Source of the DNA: Neisseriaceae bacterium
GTDB lineage: Bacteria > Pseudomonadota > Gammaproteobacteria > Burkholderiales > Chromobacteriaceae
NCBI GenBank assembly: GCA_027489245.1
Contig: JAIYAC010000007.1
Location: 124,001-188,000, forward strand
DNA: 64,000 bases
Direction: 5' to 3'
Part shown: piece after piece, positions 21,005 through 28,191 of the stretch
How the letters are laid out: every line of letters begins with the position of its first letter
Numbering within the stretch: position 1 is the first letter of the stretch
The notes under the pieces: model-generated
What the model saw: only the letters and a program-made list of their open reading frames with translations
Database searches by the model: none
What the model was told of the DNA's origin: nothing
Made by a program: the position numbers and the translations under genes

Positions 21005-21975
21005 GCCATACCGTCATGCAGGCTCGCGACCTGACCCGTCACTACGAAGTCTCGCAGGGCTTTTTGAAGCCCAAGGCCATGGTCAAGGCGCTGAACGGTG
21101 TCTCGTTCGAGCTCAAAGCCGGCAAAACGCTGGCCGTGGTGGGTGAGTCCGGCTGCGGCAAATCCACCCTGGCACGCCAGCTCACGCTGATCGAAGCCCC
21201 CACCGCCGGCTCGCTGGTGCTGGAAGGCGTGGATATTGCGAAGGCCAGCAAAGCCCAGCTCAAGGCCCTGCGCAGCAAGGTGCAGATGGTGTTCCAGAAC
21301 CCCTACGCCTCGCTGAACCCGCGCCAGAAAATCGGCGACCAGCTAGGCGAGCCGCTGCTCATCAATACCAATCTGAGCGCCAAAGAGCGTGAGGAAAAAG
21401 TACGCGCCATGATGAAGCGCGTCGGCCTGCGCCCCGAGCACTACTACCGCTACCCGCACATGTTCTCCGGTGGCCAGCGCCAGCGTATCGCCATCGCGCG
21501 CGCCATGATGCTGCAGCCGCAAATCGTGGTGGCCGACGAGCCCACCTCGGCGCTGGACGTGTCCATCCAGGCGCAGGTACTGAACCTGTTCATGGACCTG
21601 CAGGACGAGTTCAACACCGCCTACGTGTTCATCTCGCACAACCTGGCCGTGGTAGAGCACGTCGCCGACGACCTGATGGTGATGTACCTGGGCCGTGCGG
21701 TAGAAGTGGGCACCAAGGAAGCGATCTACGACAAGCCGCTGCACCCGTATACCCAGGCGCTGTTGTCGGCCACGCCGTCCATTCACGAAGAAGACCGCCG
21801 TGTGAAGATCAAGATCCAGGGCGAGCTGCCCAGCCCGCTGAACCCGCCTACCGGCTGCGCTTTCCACAAGCGCTGCCCGTATGCCACGGCACAGTGCAGC
21901 CAGGACGTGCCGCAGCTGCGCACCCTGTTGGGGCGTGAAGTCGCCTGCCACCACGCAGAAACCATCAACGCCTGA
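21001..21975 (+). CDS. dppF: Dipeptide ABC transporter ATPase DppF
   Basis: A 324-aa partner ATPase with Walker A GESGCGKS, signature FSGGQRQR, Walker [12 protein letters not shown] and a C-terminal segment [14 protein letters not shown], again with the cluster-type cysteine spacing. It overlaps dppD by 4 bases and ends the operon before a terminator. Confidence 0.96.
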   Translation: MSHTVMQARDLTRHYEVSQGFLKPKAMVKALNGVSFELKAGKTLAVVGESGCGKSTLARQLTLIEAPTAGSLVLEGVDIAKASKAQLKALRSKVQMVFQNPYASLNPRQKIGDQLGEPLLINTNLSAKEREEKVRAMMKRVGLRPEHYYRYPHMFSGGQRQRIAIARAMMLQPQIVVADEPTSALDVSIQAQVLNLFMDLQDEFNTAYVFISHNLAVVEHVADDLMVMYLGRAVEVGTKEAIYDKPLHPYTQALLSATPSIHEEDRRVKIKIQGELPSPLNPPTGCAFHKRCPYATAQCSQDVPQLRTLLGREVACHHAETINA

Positions 21976-21993
21976 CCTGCCTGCGTTAAAATG

Positions 21994-22031
21994 GCGCCGC
22001 CGTGGTGAAAACACCGCGGCGGCGCTTTTTT
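21994..22031 (+). terminator. Terminator at the end of dppABCDF
   Basis: Arms GCGCCGCCG (21994-22002) and CGGCGGCGC (22017-22025), an inner GGTG/CACC step, then six T. Confidence 0.9.
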
Positions 22032-22119
22032 ACTGCACTGCAGCAATAAATGCCTTGTTCCCCCCTGTTCAAGCAGGATACATTCCGCCATGCCTCATAC
22101 CCACAAAGGAAAGCGTCAA

Positions 22120-22617
22120 TTGAAGCGAGCTGTCTACGCCGGTAGTTTCGACCCGGTCACCAATGGTCATCTGTGGATGATCCGCGAAGCCGTCGACCTG
22201 TTCGACGAGCTGGTGGTGGCCATCGGGGTGAACCCGGAAAAGCGCTGCACTTTCGATGTGGAAGAGCGCCTGGATATGCTGCGTGCCGTCACGCGCGGCT
22301 TTTCCAAGCTGAAGGTGGAGGTGTTCGAAAACCAGTTTCTGGTGAACTACGCGCAAAGCATCGATGCCAACTACATCGTGCGCGGCATCCGCACCGCCAG
22401 CGACTACGAGTACGAGCGCACCATGCGCTACATCAACTCCGACCTGCACGCCGACATCACCACCCTTTTCCTGCTGCCGCCACGTGAATATGCCGAGGTA
22501 TCGTCTACCATGGTAAAAGGCCTGATGGGCCCCGCCGGCTGGGAGCAGATGATTCGCCAGTACGTACCCGAGCCGGTGTACCGCAAGCTGGTGAACTACT
22601 ATCAGCAGCAAGGCTAG
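22120..22617 (+). CDS. coaD: Phosphopantetheine adenylyltransferase
   Basis: Penultimate step of coenzyme A synthesis: 4'-phosphopantetheine plus ATP to dephospho-CoA. [10 protein letters not shown] (TxGH at about 14-17), [12 protein letters not shown] and the C-terminal [10 protein letters not shown] motifs are intact. Start choice: TTG at 22120 with AAGGA 8 bases upstream puts the first strand right at the N-terminus (165 aa; E. coli 159). The alternative ATG at 22090 adds ten residues (PHTHKGKRQ region) with a weaker ribosome-binding site and cannot be excluded. Confidence 0.93.
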   Translation: MKRAVYAGSFDPVTNGHLWMIREAVDLFDELVVAIGVNPEKRCTFDVEERLDMLRAVTRGFSKLKVEVFENQFLVNYAQSIDANYIVRGIRTASDYEYERTMRYINSDLHADITTLFLLPPREYAEVSSTMVKGLMGPAGWEQMIRQYVPEPVYRKLVNYYQQQG

Positions 22618-22618
22618 T

Positions 22619-22628
22619 CTGCGGCCAA
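22619..22628 (-). repeat. GTTGGCCGCA-family word after coaD
   Basis: Minus-strand copy of the core at 22620-22628, within a few bases of the coaD stop. Confidence 0.65.
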
Positions 22629-22696
22629 CCTTGGCCACCCCGCATTCCCCCGCGCCGGATGCCCTCCGGCGCGCTGCATTTCAAAAGAGGTTTTTC

Positions 22697-23644
22697 ATGG
22701 TAGACGTATCGGCCTTTACTGGCCGCCTGGCCAAAAATTACAAGCACTACAGCAAATGGGCGCGCCGTAACGGCCTGGACGCCTGGCGCCTGTACGACCG
22801 CGACGTACCCCAGTTCCCGTTGATCATCGACCTGTACGGCAACCGCATCCACCTGCAGGAATACCACACCGGCTGGCAGATCGAAGACGCCGACTACCAG
22901 GCCTGGATCGCCGCCGTGCAGCAGGCTATCTGCGAGGTCACCGGCGTACCGCTGTGGCAGATCTCGCTGAAAACGCGCCGCCGCCAGAAAGGCGAAAGCC
23001 AGTACGAAAAAACCGGCCGCGAAGGCGAAGACTTCATTGTGGAAGAACAAGGCCAGCGCTTCTGGGTGAACCTGGACGCCTACCTCGATACCGGCCTGTT
23101 TCTGGACCACCGCAACACCCGCCGCCGCGTGCGTGAGGAAGCCGCCGGCAAGCGCTTCCTCAACCTGTTTGCCTACACCGGCAGCTTTACCTGCTACGCC
23201 GCCAGCGGCGGGGCGGTATCCAGCGAAACGGTCGACCTGTCCAATACCTACCAGGCCTGGAGCCGCCGCAACTTCGAGCTGAACGGCCTGGACCTGGCCC
23301 AGCACCAGCTGATCCGCGATGACGTCTTGCAGTATCTGGAAGACGCCTGGGTCGCCGGCAAGCAGTTCGACCTGATCGTGATGGACCCGCCCAGCTTTTC
23401 CAACAGCAAGAAAATGATGGACGAGCTGGACGTACAGCGCGACCAGCTCAAGCTGGTAGACGGCGCCATGCGCCTGCTGGCGTCGGATGGCGTGCTGTAT
23501 TTCAGCAATAACCTGCGCAGCTTCACGCTGGACGAACGCCTGATGGCAGACTACGCCGTGCGCGATATCAGCGCGCAGTCGGTACCGGAAGACTTCCGTA
23601 ACAAGAAAATCCACCAGTGCTGGCGCATCACCCACCGCGCCTGA
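22697..23644 (+). CDS. rlmK: RlmK-type 23S rRNA (guanine-N7) methyltransferase
   Basis: The 315-aa protein aligns with the C-terminal half of E. coli RlmKL, the part that makes m7G2069. Shared features are FTGRLAKNYKHYSKWARRNG, LKTRRRQKGESQYEK, YLDTGLFLDHR, SAM motif NLFAYTGSFTCYAA and the catalytic-loop motif DPPSFSNSKKM. The RlmL half (m2G2445, THUMP domain) is absent, so it is a free-standing RlmK. The ATG at 22697 follows AAAAGAGG (22683-22690); an upstream in-frame start (22631) lacks such a site. Confidence 0.85.
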   Translation: MVDVSAFTGRLAKNYKHYSKWARRNGLDAWRLYDRDVPQFPLIIDLYGNRIHLQEYHTGWQIEDADYQAWIAAVQQAICEVTGVPLWQISLKTRRRQKGESQYEKTGREGEDFIVEEQGQRFWVNLDAYLDTGLFLDHRNTRRRVREEAAGKRFLNLFAYTGSFTCYAASGGAVSSETVDLSNTYQAWSRRNFELNGLDLAQHQLIRDDVLQYLEDAWVAGKQFDLIVMDPPSFSNSKKMMDELDVQRDQLKLVDGAMRLLASDGVLYFSNNLRSFTLDERLMADYAVRDISAQSVPEDFRNKKIHQCWRITHRA

Positions 23645-23715
23645 TGCTGCTCATTCGTTGTGCGCCGGCGTGGCCCGAACAAGCCCGCGGCGCATCCGTG
23701 GTGCGGTGAGCATCA

Positions 23716-23749
23716 AGGTTGGCCGCGCCTTAACTGTCGCGGCCAACCT
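23716..23749. repeat. Inverted pair of GTTGGCCGCG variants
   Basis: 12-bp arms AGGTTGGCCGCG / CGCGGCCAACCT with a 10-base loop, in the convergent gap between rlmK and the GNAT gene. These are one-base variants (final G) of the main word. The same gap has another imperfect inverted repeat with ends GATGCT/AGCATC (about 23643-23715). Either could terminate rlmK; no clear T-run. Confidence 0.6.
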
Positions 23750-23802
23750 GAGAAGCAGGGGTAGGCCACGTCATGTTACGGCTGGCAGACACGACTAGCG
23801 CC

Positions 23803-24291
23803 TTAGCCCTCCCTGCTCAGCAGCCACTGGATGACATACTCGTTCTCGTCATCCAGACGCGAGCCAGCGATGGCGAAGCCGGCCTTTTGCATCACACGGG
23901 TAGAGGCGTGATTGTCCGGCACGACTTCGGCCAGCACTTCCGTGGCACCAGCCATATATGCTTTTTGAACCAGCAGCCCTAGCGCCGCCGTGGCCGCGCC
24001 CTTGCCCCGGGCGACGGGTGCCACGCCATAGCCTACGTCTACCCGGCCATGCCTTGGTGCGATTTTGAACCCGCAGGCACCAACAATCCTGCCATTCAGG
24101 TGGTCAACGATGAGAAAAATGGTTGCCCAAGGGTTAGGTTGGCCAGCTGCGATAAGTGCCAGTGCTCGTTGGGCGACAAAAGCCGGTGGCATCGAACCTG
24201 GCTCGGCCATGGCCGCAACGCTGGCAGGCACACATGAGGCAGCTAGTGTTTCGATCTCTGCCGTTGAAAGTTCGAGTAGGGAGAATGTCAT
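23803..24291 (-). CDS. GNAT-family N-acetyltransferase
   Basis: A 162-aa acetyltransferase. The acetyl-CoA loop is VARGKGAATAALGLLVQKA (about 93-111), with the conserved STRVMQKAGF segment after it, as in ribosomal-protein or small-molecule acetyltransferases of the RimJ/RimL-like group. The substrate is unknown. It is the only minus-strand gene between 22 and 31 kb. An attC-like inverted repeat lies 47 bases upstream of its start, which raises the possibility of a captured gene cassette. Confidence 0.85.
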   Translation of the reverse strand: MTFSLLELSTAEIETLAASCVPASVAAMAEPGSMPPAFVAQRALALIAAGQPNPWATIFLIVDHLNGRIVGACGFKIAPRHGRVDVGYGVAPVARGKGAATAALGLLVQKAYMAGATEVLAEVVPDNHASTRVMQKAGFAIAGSRLDDENEYVIQWLLSREG

Positions 24292-24337
24292 TTTGTGATG
24301 CCAAGTGGGCCAAGCGTAGCCTGGCAGGGCTTACACA

Positions 24338-24405
24338 GCCCAACGACCACCGCTTCATCGCTATGGAGCGGTTGGCCGCATGCAGCCATGGCGTCGTCGT
24401 TGGGC
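24338..24405 (-). other. attC-like integron recombination site (candidate)
   Basis: A 68-base imperfect palindrome bounded by GCCCAAC (24338-24344, fits RYYYAAC) and GTTGGGC (24399-24405, fits GTTRRRY). The outer 10 bp pair perfectly (GCCCAACGAC / GTCGTTGGGC); inside, a short CGC/GCG step with an unpaired offset base resembles the L-box with its extrahelical base. Length is in the attC range. It lies just upstream of a minus-strand GNAT gene. No integrase and no second attC are seen in the window, so this remains tentative. Confidence 0.35.
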
Positions 24406-24642
24406 GCTTCTGAATAGATCGTGCTGGTCCCCTAGATCGTGCTACTGCCAGTGGATATGTTATGTAGGTACGCAGCTGCACTGCAAGCGTGGCGTTCGCA
24501 GTCGGTAGGTCATTGCACCGCGCCGCCCGCTATCGCCTCGATAAAAAAATACCATCCCCGTGCGCTTGTATTCGGCGGCAAAGGTAGCCATCTTGCAGGC
24601 TATGGGCGGCAGAGCCGTCGTTTAACCGATCAGGAAACAAGC
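24406..24642. other. Gap upstream of the thioredoxin gene with a short direct repeat
   Basis: No gene is seen. TAGATCGTGCT occurs twice, at 24415-24425 and 24433-24443, an 18-base period. A/T-richer patches near 24540-24550 could belong to the thioredoxin promoter. Reading frames across it are unsupported. Confidence 0.4.
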
Positions 24643-25005
24643 ATGAGCCATATCAACCTTACCGCCGATACCTTCAACGACTACGCCGAGCGCGAGGGTA
24701 TCGTGATGCTGGATTTCTGGGCCGAATGGTGTGGCCCGTGCAAGATGTTCGGGCCGGTGTTCGAGGCCGCGGCCGAAAAGCACCCGGACATCGTGTTTGC
24801 CAAAATCGATACCGAAGCCGAGCGCGAGCTGGCGGGGCATTTCCAGATTCGCTCCATCCCCACGCTGATGGCGCTGAAAGACGGTATCGTGGTGTTTCAT
24901 CAGGCGGGGGCGATGATGGCTGGCCAGTTTGACCAGCTGATCCAGGCCATCCGCGACCTGGATATGGACAAAGTGCGCGCCGAGATGGCCGCGCAGCAAG
25001 ACTGA
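24643..25005 (+). CDS. Thioredoxin-family protein
   Basis: A 120-aa cytoplasmic thioredoxin fold with the active site WCGPC at 29-33 and cis-Pro in SIPT. It has no zinc-finger extension (so not TrxC) and no signal peptide. AGGA precedes the ATG at 24643; a longer frame upstream has no family support. It is 11 bases upstream of a glutathione-peroxidase gene, suggesting joint expression and possibly electron delivery, although compartments may differ (see findings). Confidence 0.9.
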   Translation: MSHINLTADTFNDYAEREGIVMLDFWAEWCGPCKMFGPVFEAAAEKHPDIVFAKIDTEAERELAGHFQIRSIPTLMALKDGIVVFHQAGAMMAGQFDQLIQAIRDLDMDKVRAEMAAQQD

Positions 25006-25016
25006 AAGGCTGCACC

Positions 25017-25547
25017 ATGACACCACGCCTCGCCCTGTTATGCCTGGCGGCACCGTTGGCCGCACTGGCCGCTTGCCCGCCTCTGCTGAACCATCAGGTG
25101 CCTGCGCTGATGGGTGGCAAAATCAACCTGTGCGATTACAGCGGCAAGGCCGTGGTGGTGGTGAATACCGCCAGCCAGTGCGGCTTTACCCCGCAATATA
25201 AAGGCCTGCAAAGCGTGTGGAAAAGCTATCAGGCCAAGGGCGCGGTAGTGGTGGGCTTCCCCAGCGATGACTTTAACCAGGAGCTGGACAAGGACGCCGA
25301 GGTCGCACAGTTTTGCGAGAGCAACTTTGGCGTGAGCTTCCCCATGGCCAGCCGGGTACACGTGCGCGGCAGCGATGCCCACCCGTTTTATCAGGCGTTG
25401 GCCGAGGCCAGTGGTACCACGCCCAAGTGGAACTTCTACAAGTACATCATTTCAGCGGACGGCAAGACCGTGACGGCGTTCAGCTCGCTGACCAAGCCCG
25501 ACTCGGCCGAGTTCATCAAGGCACTGAATGCTGCGCTGCCGCGTTGA
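25017..25547 (+). CDS. Exported glutathione-peroxidase-family protein
   Basis: A 176-aa peroxidase. Peroxidatic Cys55 (NTASQCGFTPQY), Gln88 (in FNQE), Trp138 and Asn139 (KWNF) complete the catalytic tetrad. Cys100 (AQFCESNFG) sits where the resolving cysteine of thioredoxin-dependent homologues lies. The usual FPCNQFGGQEPG block is altered to FPSDDFNQE. The N-terminus is a signal peptide ending LAALAAC, which could be a lipobox with Cys20, so a periplasmic or lipoprotein location is likely. It is probably co-transcribed with the preceding thioredoxin. Confidence 0.88.
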   Translation: MTPRLALLCLAAPLAALAACPPLLNHQVPALMGGKINLCDYSGKAVVVVNTASQCGFTPQYKGLQSVWKSYQAKGAVVVGFPSDDFNQELDKDAEVAQFCESNFGVSFPMASRVHVRGSDAHPFYQALAEASGTTPKWNFYKYIISADGKTVTAFSSLTKPDSAEFIKALNAALPR

Positions 25548-25566
25548 GACCTGATCGTCGCTAGTG

Positions 25567-25600
25567 CAAGGGCCAGGCCAACGCCTGGCCCTTGCGCTTT
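25567..25600 (+). terminator. Terminator after the peroxidase gene
   Basis: 12-bp arms CAAGGGCCAGGC / GCCTGGCCCTTG (25567-25578, 25583-25594), loop CAAC, then CGCTTT. The stem is strong and the U-tract short. Confidence 0.75.
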
Positions 25601-25746
25601 GGGACAGGGCGAAAAGTGCGACAGGCTGGCATTTGTCATTTGCCTTTCTGACCGGCGGTTTATTACCATCTGAACTTCGTCGACACAGCCCGGTCTGCTG
25701 TCTACCGCTAACCCGCTTACCGACCCAGCTGTCCCGTACCCACACC

Positions 25747-27000
25747 ATGCTCAAGCACCTTTTGCCTTTGGCCGCGCTGTTGGCCCTGTCTGCCTGTACC
25801 ACCCTGAGTACCACCCCGCCCCCGGCTAGCGGTACCGTGCGCTATCAGGCGGCGAGCTTTGCCGACCTGCCGGACTGGGGCCAGAGCATGGCGTCGCAAA
25901 GCCTGGAAGGCCTGCGCCTGAGCTGCCGCAGCCTGCAGGGCAGGGCAGCTTGGAAAGAGATCTGTGCCGAGGCCGCCACGCTGGATGCGGCCAACCTGCC
26001 GGCCATTACCCGCTTTTACGAGGCACGCTTTGCCCCGTGGCGCATCGTGGAGCCGGGCAACGGCCTGATTACCGGCTATTTCGAGCCGCTGCTGGCCGGT
26101 AGCCACCAGTACTCGGCGCAAACGCCCTATGCTGTGTACGGCGTACCGGCTGACCTGCGCGTGCTGGATGTCAGCGCCGCGCAGCTGGCGGCCAGCGTGC
26201 TGGTGGCCCGCCCGGGCACTGGCAACCGCCTGCAGGTGGTGCCCGGCAAAACCCGCGCCGACGCGGGCGAAGTGCTGGTGTACCCGAAAGATTTTGTGGT
26301 GGATAGCCGCACACGTGCGCTGAAAGGCCGTATCGACAACGGCCGCCTGCTGCCGTACTACACCCGCGCCGAGATCAATGCCGGCAAGGGCATCAACACC
26401 GCCCCGGTGCTGGCCTGGGCCGAGGACGATACCGAGCTGTTCTTCCTGCAGGTGCAGGGTTCCGGCCGTATCCAGCTGGAAGACGGCAGCTATGTGCGCG
26501 CCGGCTACGCCGAGCAAAACGGCCACGGTTACAAGTCCATCGGCCGCTGGCTGGTGGATAACGGCCAGATGAAGCTGTCCGATGTGTCCATGCAAAGCAT
26601 CAAGGAATGGATTGCGGCCAACCCTGCGCGCAAGCAGGAGCTGTTCAATGCCAACCCCAGCTATGTGTTTTTCAAAACGCTGCCCGCCGATAACAACGGC
26701 CCGCTCGGGGCCATGGGCGTGCCGCTGCTGGGCGGCTACAGCGTGGCCGTCGACCCGCGCTATATCCCGCTGGGCGCGCCGGTGTACCTGTCTACCACCT
26801 GGCCGCTGGATGGTAGCCCTAAAGCGCTGAACCGCCTGGTGCACGCGCAGGATACCGGCGGGGCCATTCGTGGCGGTGTGCGTGCCGACTTTTTCTTTGG
26901 TTTTGGTACCGAAGCCGGCCTGTACGCCGGCCGCATGAAACAGAATGGCCGCCTGTGGCTGCTGCTGCCGCGTGGCATGCAGCCTGCGGCCAACCCCTGA
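25747..27000 (+). CDS. mltA: Membrane-bound lytic murein transglycosylase A
   Basis: Outer-membrane lipoprotein (lipobox LSAC, Cys about 17) that cleaves peptidoglycan to 1,6-anhydro muropeptides. The 417-aa protein has the MltA fold with LITGYFEPLLAGS, the FLQVQGSGRIQLEDG block and a C-terminal 3D domain (VHAQDTGGAIRGGVRADFF) carrying the conserved aspartates. The ATG at 25747 is chosen because the lipoprotein signal starts there; the open frame extends back to 25564 without a plausible N-terminus. Confidence 0.94.
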   Translation: MLKHLLPLAALLALSACTTLSTTPPPASGTVRYQAASFADLPDWGQSMASQSLEGLRLSCRSLQGRAAWKEICAEAATLDAANLPAITRFYEARFAPWRIVEPGNGLITGYFEPLLAGSHQYSAQTPYAVYGVPADLRVLDVSAAQLAASVLVARPGTGNRLQVVPGKTRADAGEVLVYPKDFVVDSRTRALKGRIDNGRLLPYYTRAEINAGKGINTAPVLAWAEDDTELFFLQVQGSGRIQLEDGSYVRAGYAEQNGHGYKSIGRWLVDNGQMKLSDVSMQSIKEWIAANPARKQELFNANPSYVFFKTLPADNNGPLGAMGVPLLGGYSVAVDPRYIPLGAPVYLSTTWPLDGSPKALNRLVHAQDTGGAIRGGVRADFFFGFGTEAGLYAGRMKQNGRLWLLLPRGMQPAANP

Positions 27001-27017
27001 TTTGCCCGATCAAACTG

Positions 27018-27038
27018 GCCCCGCCGTACTGGCGGGGC
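27018..27038. other. Hairpin before the RND adaptor gene
   Basis: GCCCCGCC / GGCGGGGC with a 5-base loop, 18 bases after the mltA stop and 20 before the adaptor ATG. There is no T-run; it may be an attenuating or 5'-protecting hairpin. Confidence 0.45.
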
Positions 27039-27057
27039 TGCCGTGAAGGACTGTGTA

Positions 27058-28179
27058 ATGCATAGCTACAGATTAAGCCCCCTGGCCGCCATGCTGCTGC
27101 TGGGCCTGGCCGTACTGGGCACCGCCTGCAATAAAAGTGATACCGACGCCGCCAAAGCAGCCAGCGCGGCGGCAGCCACGATCCCTGCCCGCGCGCTGTC
27201 GCCGGCCGATTTGCTGGTCACGGCCATCGCGCCAGTGGCCGAGCAGCTGCCGTTTACCGCCACGCTGAACCCGCTCAACAGCGCCGAGGTGGCCGCGCAG
27301 AGCGAAGGCACCGTGCTGGCCGTGCTGGTACGCGAGGGCGAAACCGTGCAAAAAGGCCAGCTGCTGGCGCGCATCGACGCCGAAGCGCTGCGCCAGAACG
27401 TACTGGAAATGCAGGCCCAGCTGGCCAACGATGAAGCGCGGCTGAAGCTGGCCCGCCTCAAGCGTGACAAACAGCGCGAGCTCTACCAGCAGGGGTTTAT
27501 CTCCAAGCTGGCGTTTGACGAAATAGACAACGACTACCAGATTCGTGTGGGCGAATTGGCCGCACGGCGCAGCCAGCTGGCACGCGCCAAAACCAGCCTG
27601 GGCGAAACCGAGGTGCGCGCCCCCATGGCCGGCACCGTGTATGCACGGCGTACCCAGCCGGGCGAGCAGGCCAGCAAGAACCAGAAGCTGTTTGCCATTG
27701 CCGACCTGTCGGTACTGGAGGCTGCGGCCAACATGCCGGCGCGTGACATCGGCAAGCTCAAGCCCGGCCAGGCTGCCCGCTTTACGGTAGAGGGGCTGGC
27801 CGGCGAGTTTCGTGGCGAGCTGGTACGCATCAACCCGGTAGCGGCCAGCGCCACGCGGACGTTTAGCGTTTACCTGCGCGTGGCCAACCAGGATGGCCGC
27901 CTGAAAGCCGGCCAGTTTGCCAAGGGCGGCATCGTGCAGCGTGAAGTGCTGGACGCCGTGCGCCTGCCGCAAGCTGCGGTCCAGCAGGCCGACAGCGCCA
28001 GCCCGTGGGTGATGCTGGTGCAGGGCGGGCGGCTGCTCAAACAGCCGGTGCGCATTGTGCTGCGCTCGGATAGCGAGCGCGTGCTGGCGGTGCAAGGCGT
28101 GGCCGCCGGGCAGACCATCCTGGCGGCGGCCCTGCTGGGCGTGAAGCCCGGTGACGCCGTGACCCTGCCCAAACCTTAA
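27058..28179 (+). CDS. RND efflux periplasmic adaptor (membrane fusion protein)
   Basis: A 373-aa lipoprotein (lipobox LGTAC) with the adaptor order: N-terminal barrel strand, lipoyl half (EGTVLAVLVREGETVQKGQ), a helical hairpin (about 110-165), the second lipoyl half (VRAPMAGTVYARRTQPGEQ), and a beta-barrel plus membrane-proximal domain. AAGGA is 7 bases before the ATG at 27058. It couples the pump 12 bases downstream to an outer-membrane channel that is not encoded here. Confidence 0.93.
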   Translation: MHSYRLSPLAAMLLLGLAVLGTACNKSDTDAAKAASAAAATIPARALSPADLLVTAIAPVAEQLPFTATLNPLNSAEVAAQSEGTVLAVLVREGETVQKGQLLARIDAEALRQNVLEMQAQLANDEARLKLARLKRDKQRELYQQGFISKLAFDEIDNDYQIRVGELAARRSQLARAKTSLGETEVRAPMAGTVYARRTQPGEQASKNQKLFAIADLSVLEAAANMPARDIGKLKPGQAARFTVEGLAGEFRGELVRINPVAASATRTFSVYLRVANQDGRLKAGQFAKGGIVQREVLDAVRLPQAAVQQADSASPWVMLVQGGRLLKQPVRIVLRSDSERVLAVQGVAAGQTILAAALLGVKPGDAVTLPKP

Positions 28180-28191
28180 GGAGACACGGCC

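Noticed and set aside
24643-25005. TrxC (thioredoxin 2) assignment
   Set aside because: The N-terminal zinc-binding cysteines of TrxC are missing; only a plain thioredoxin domain is present.
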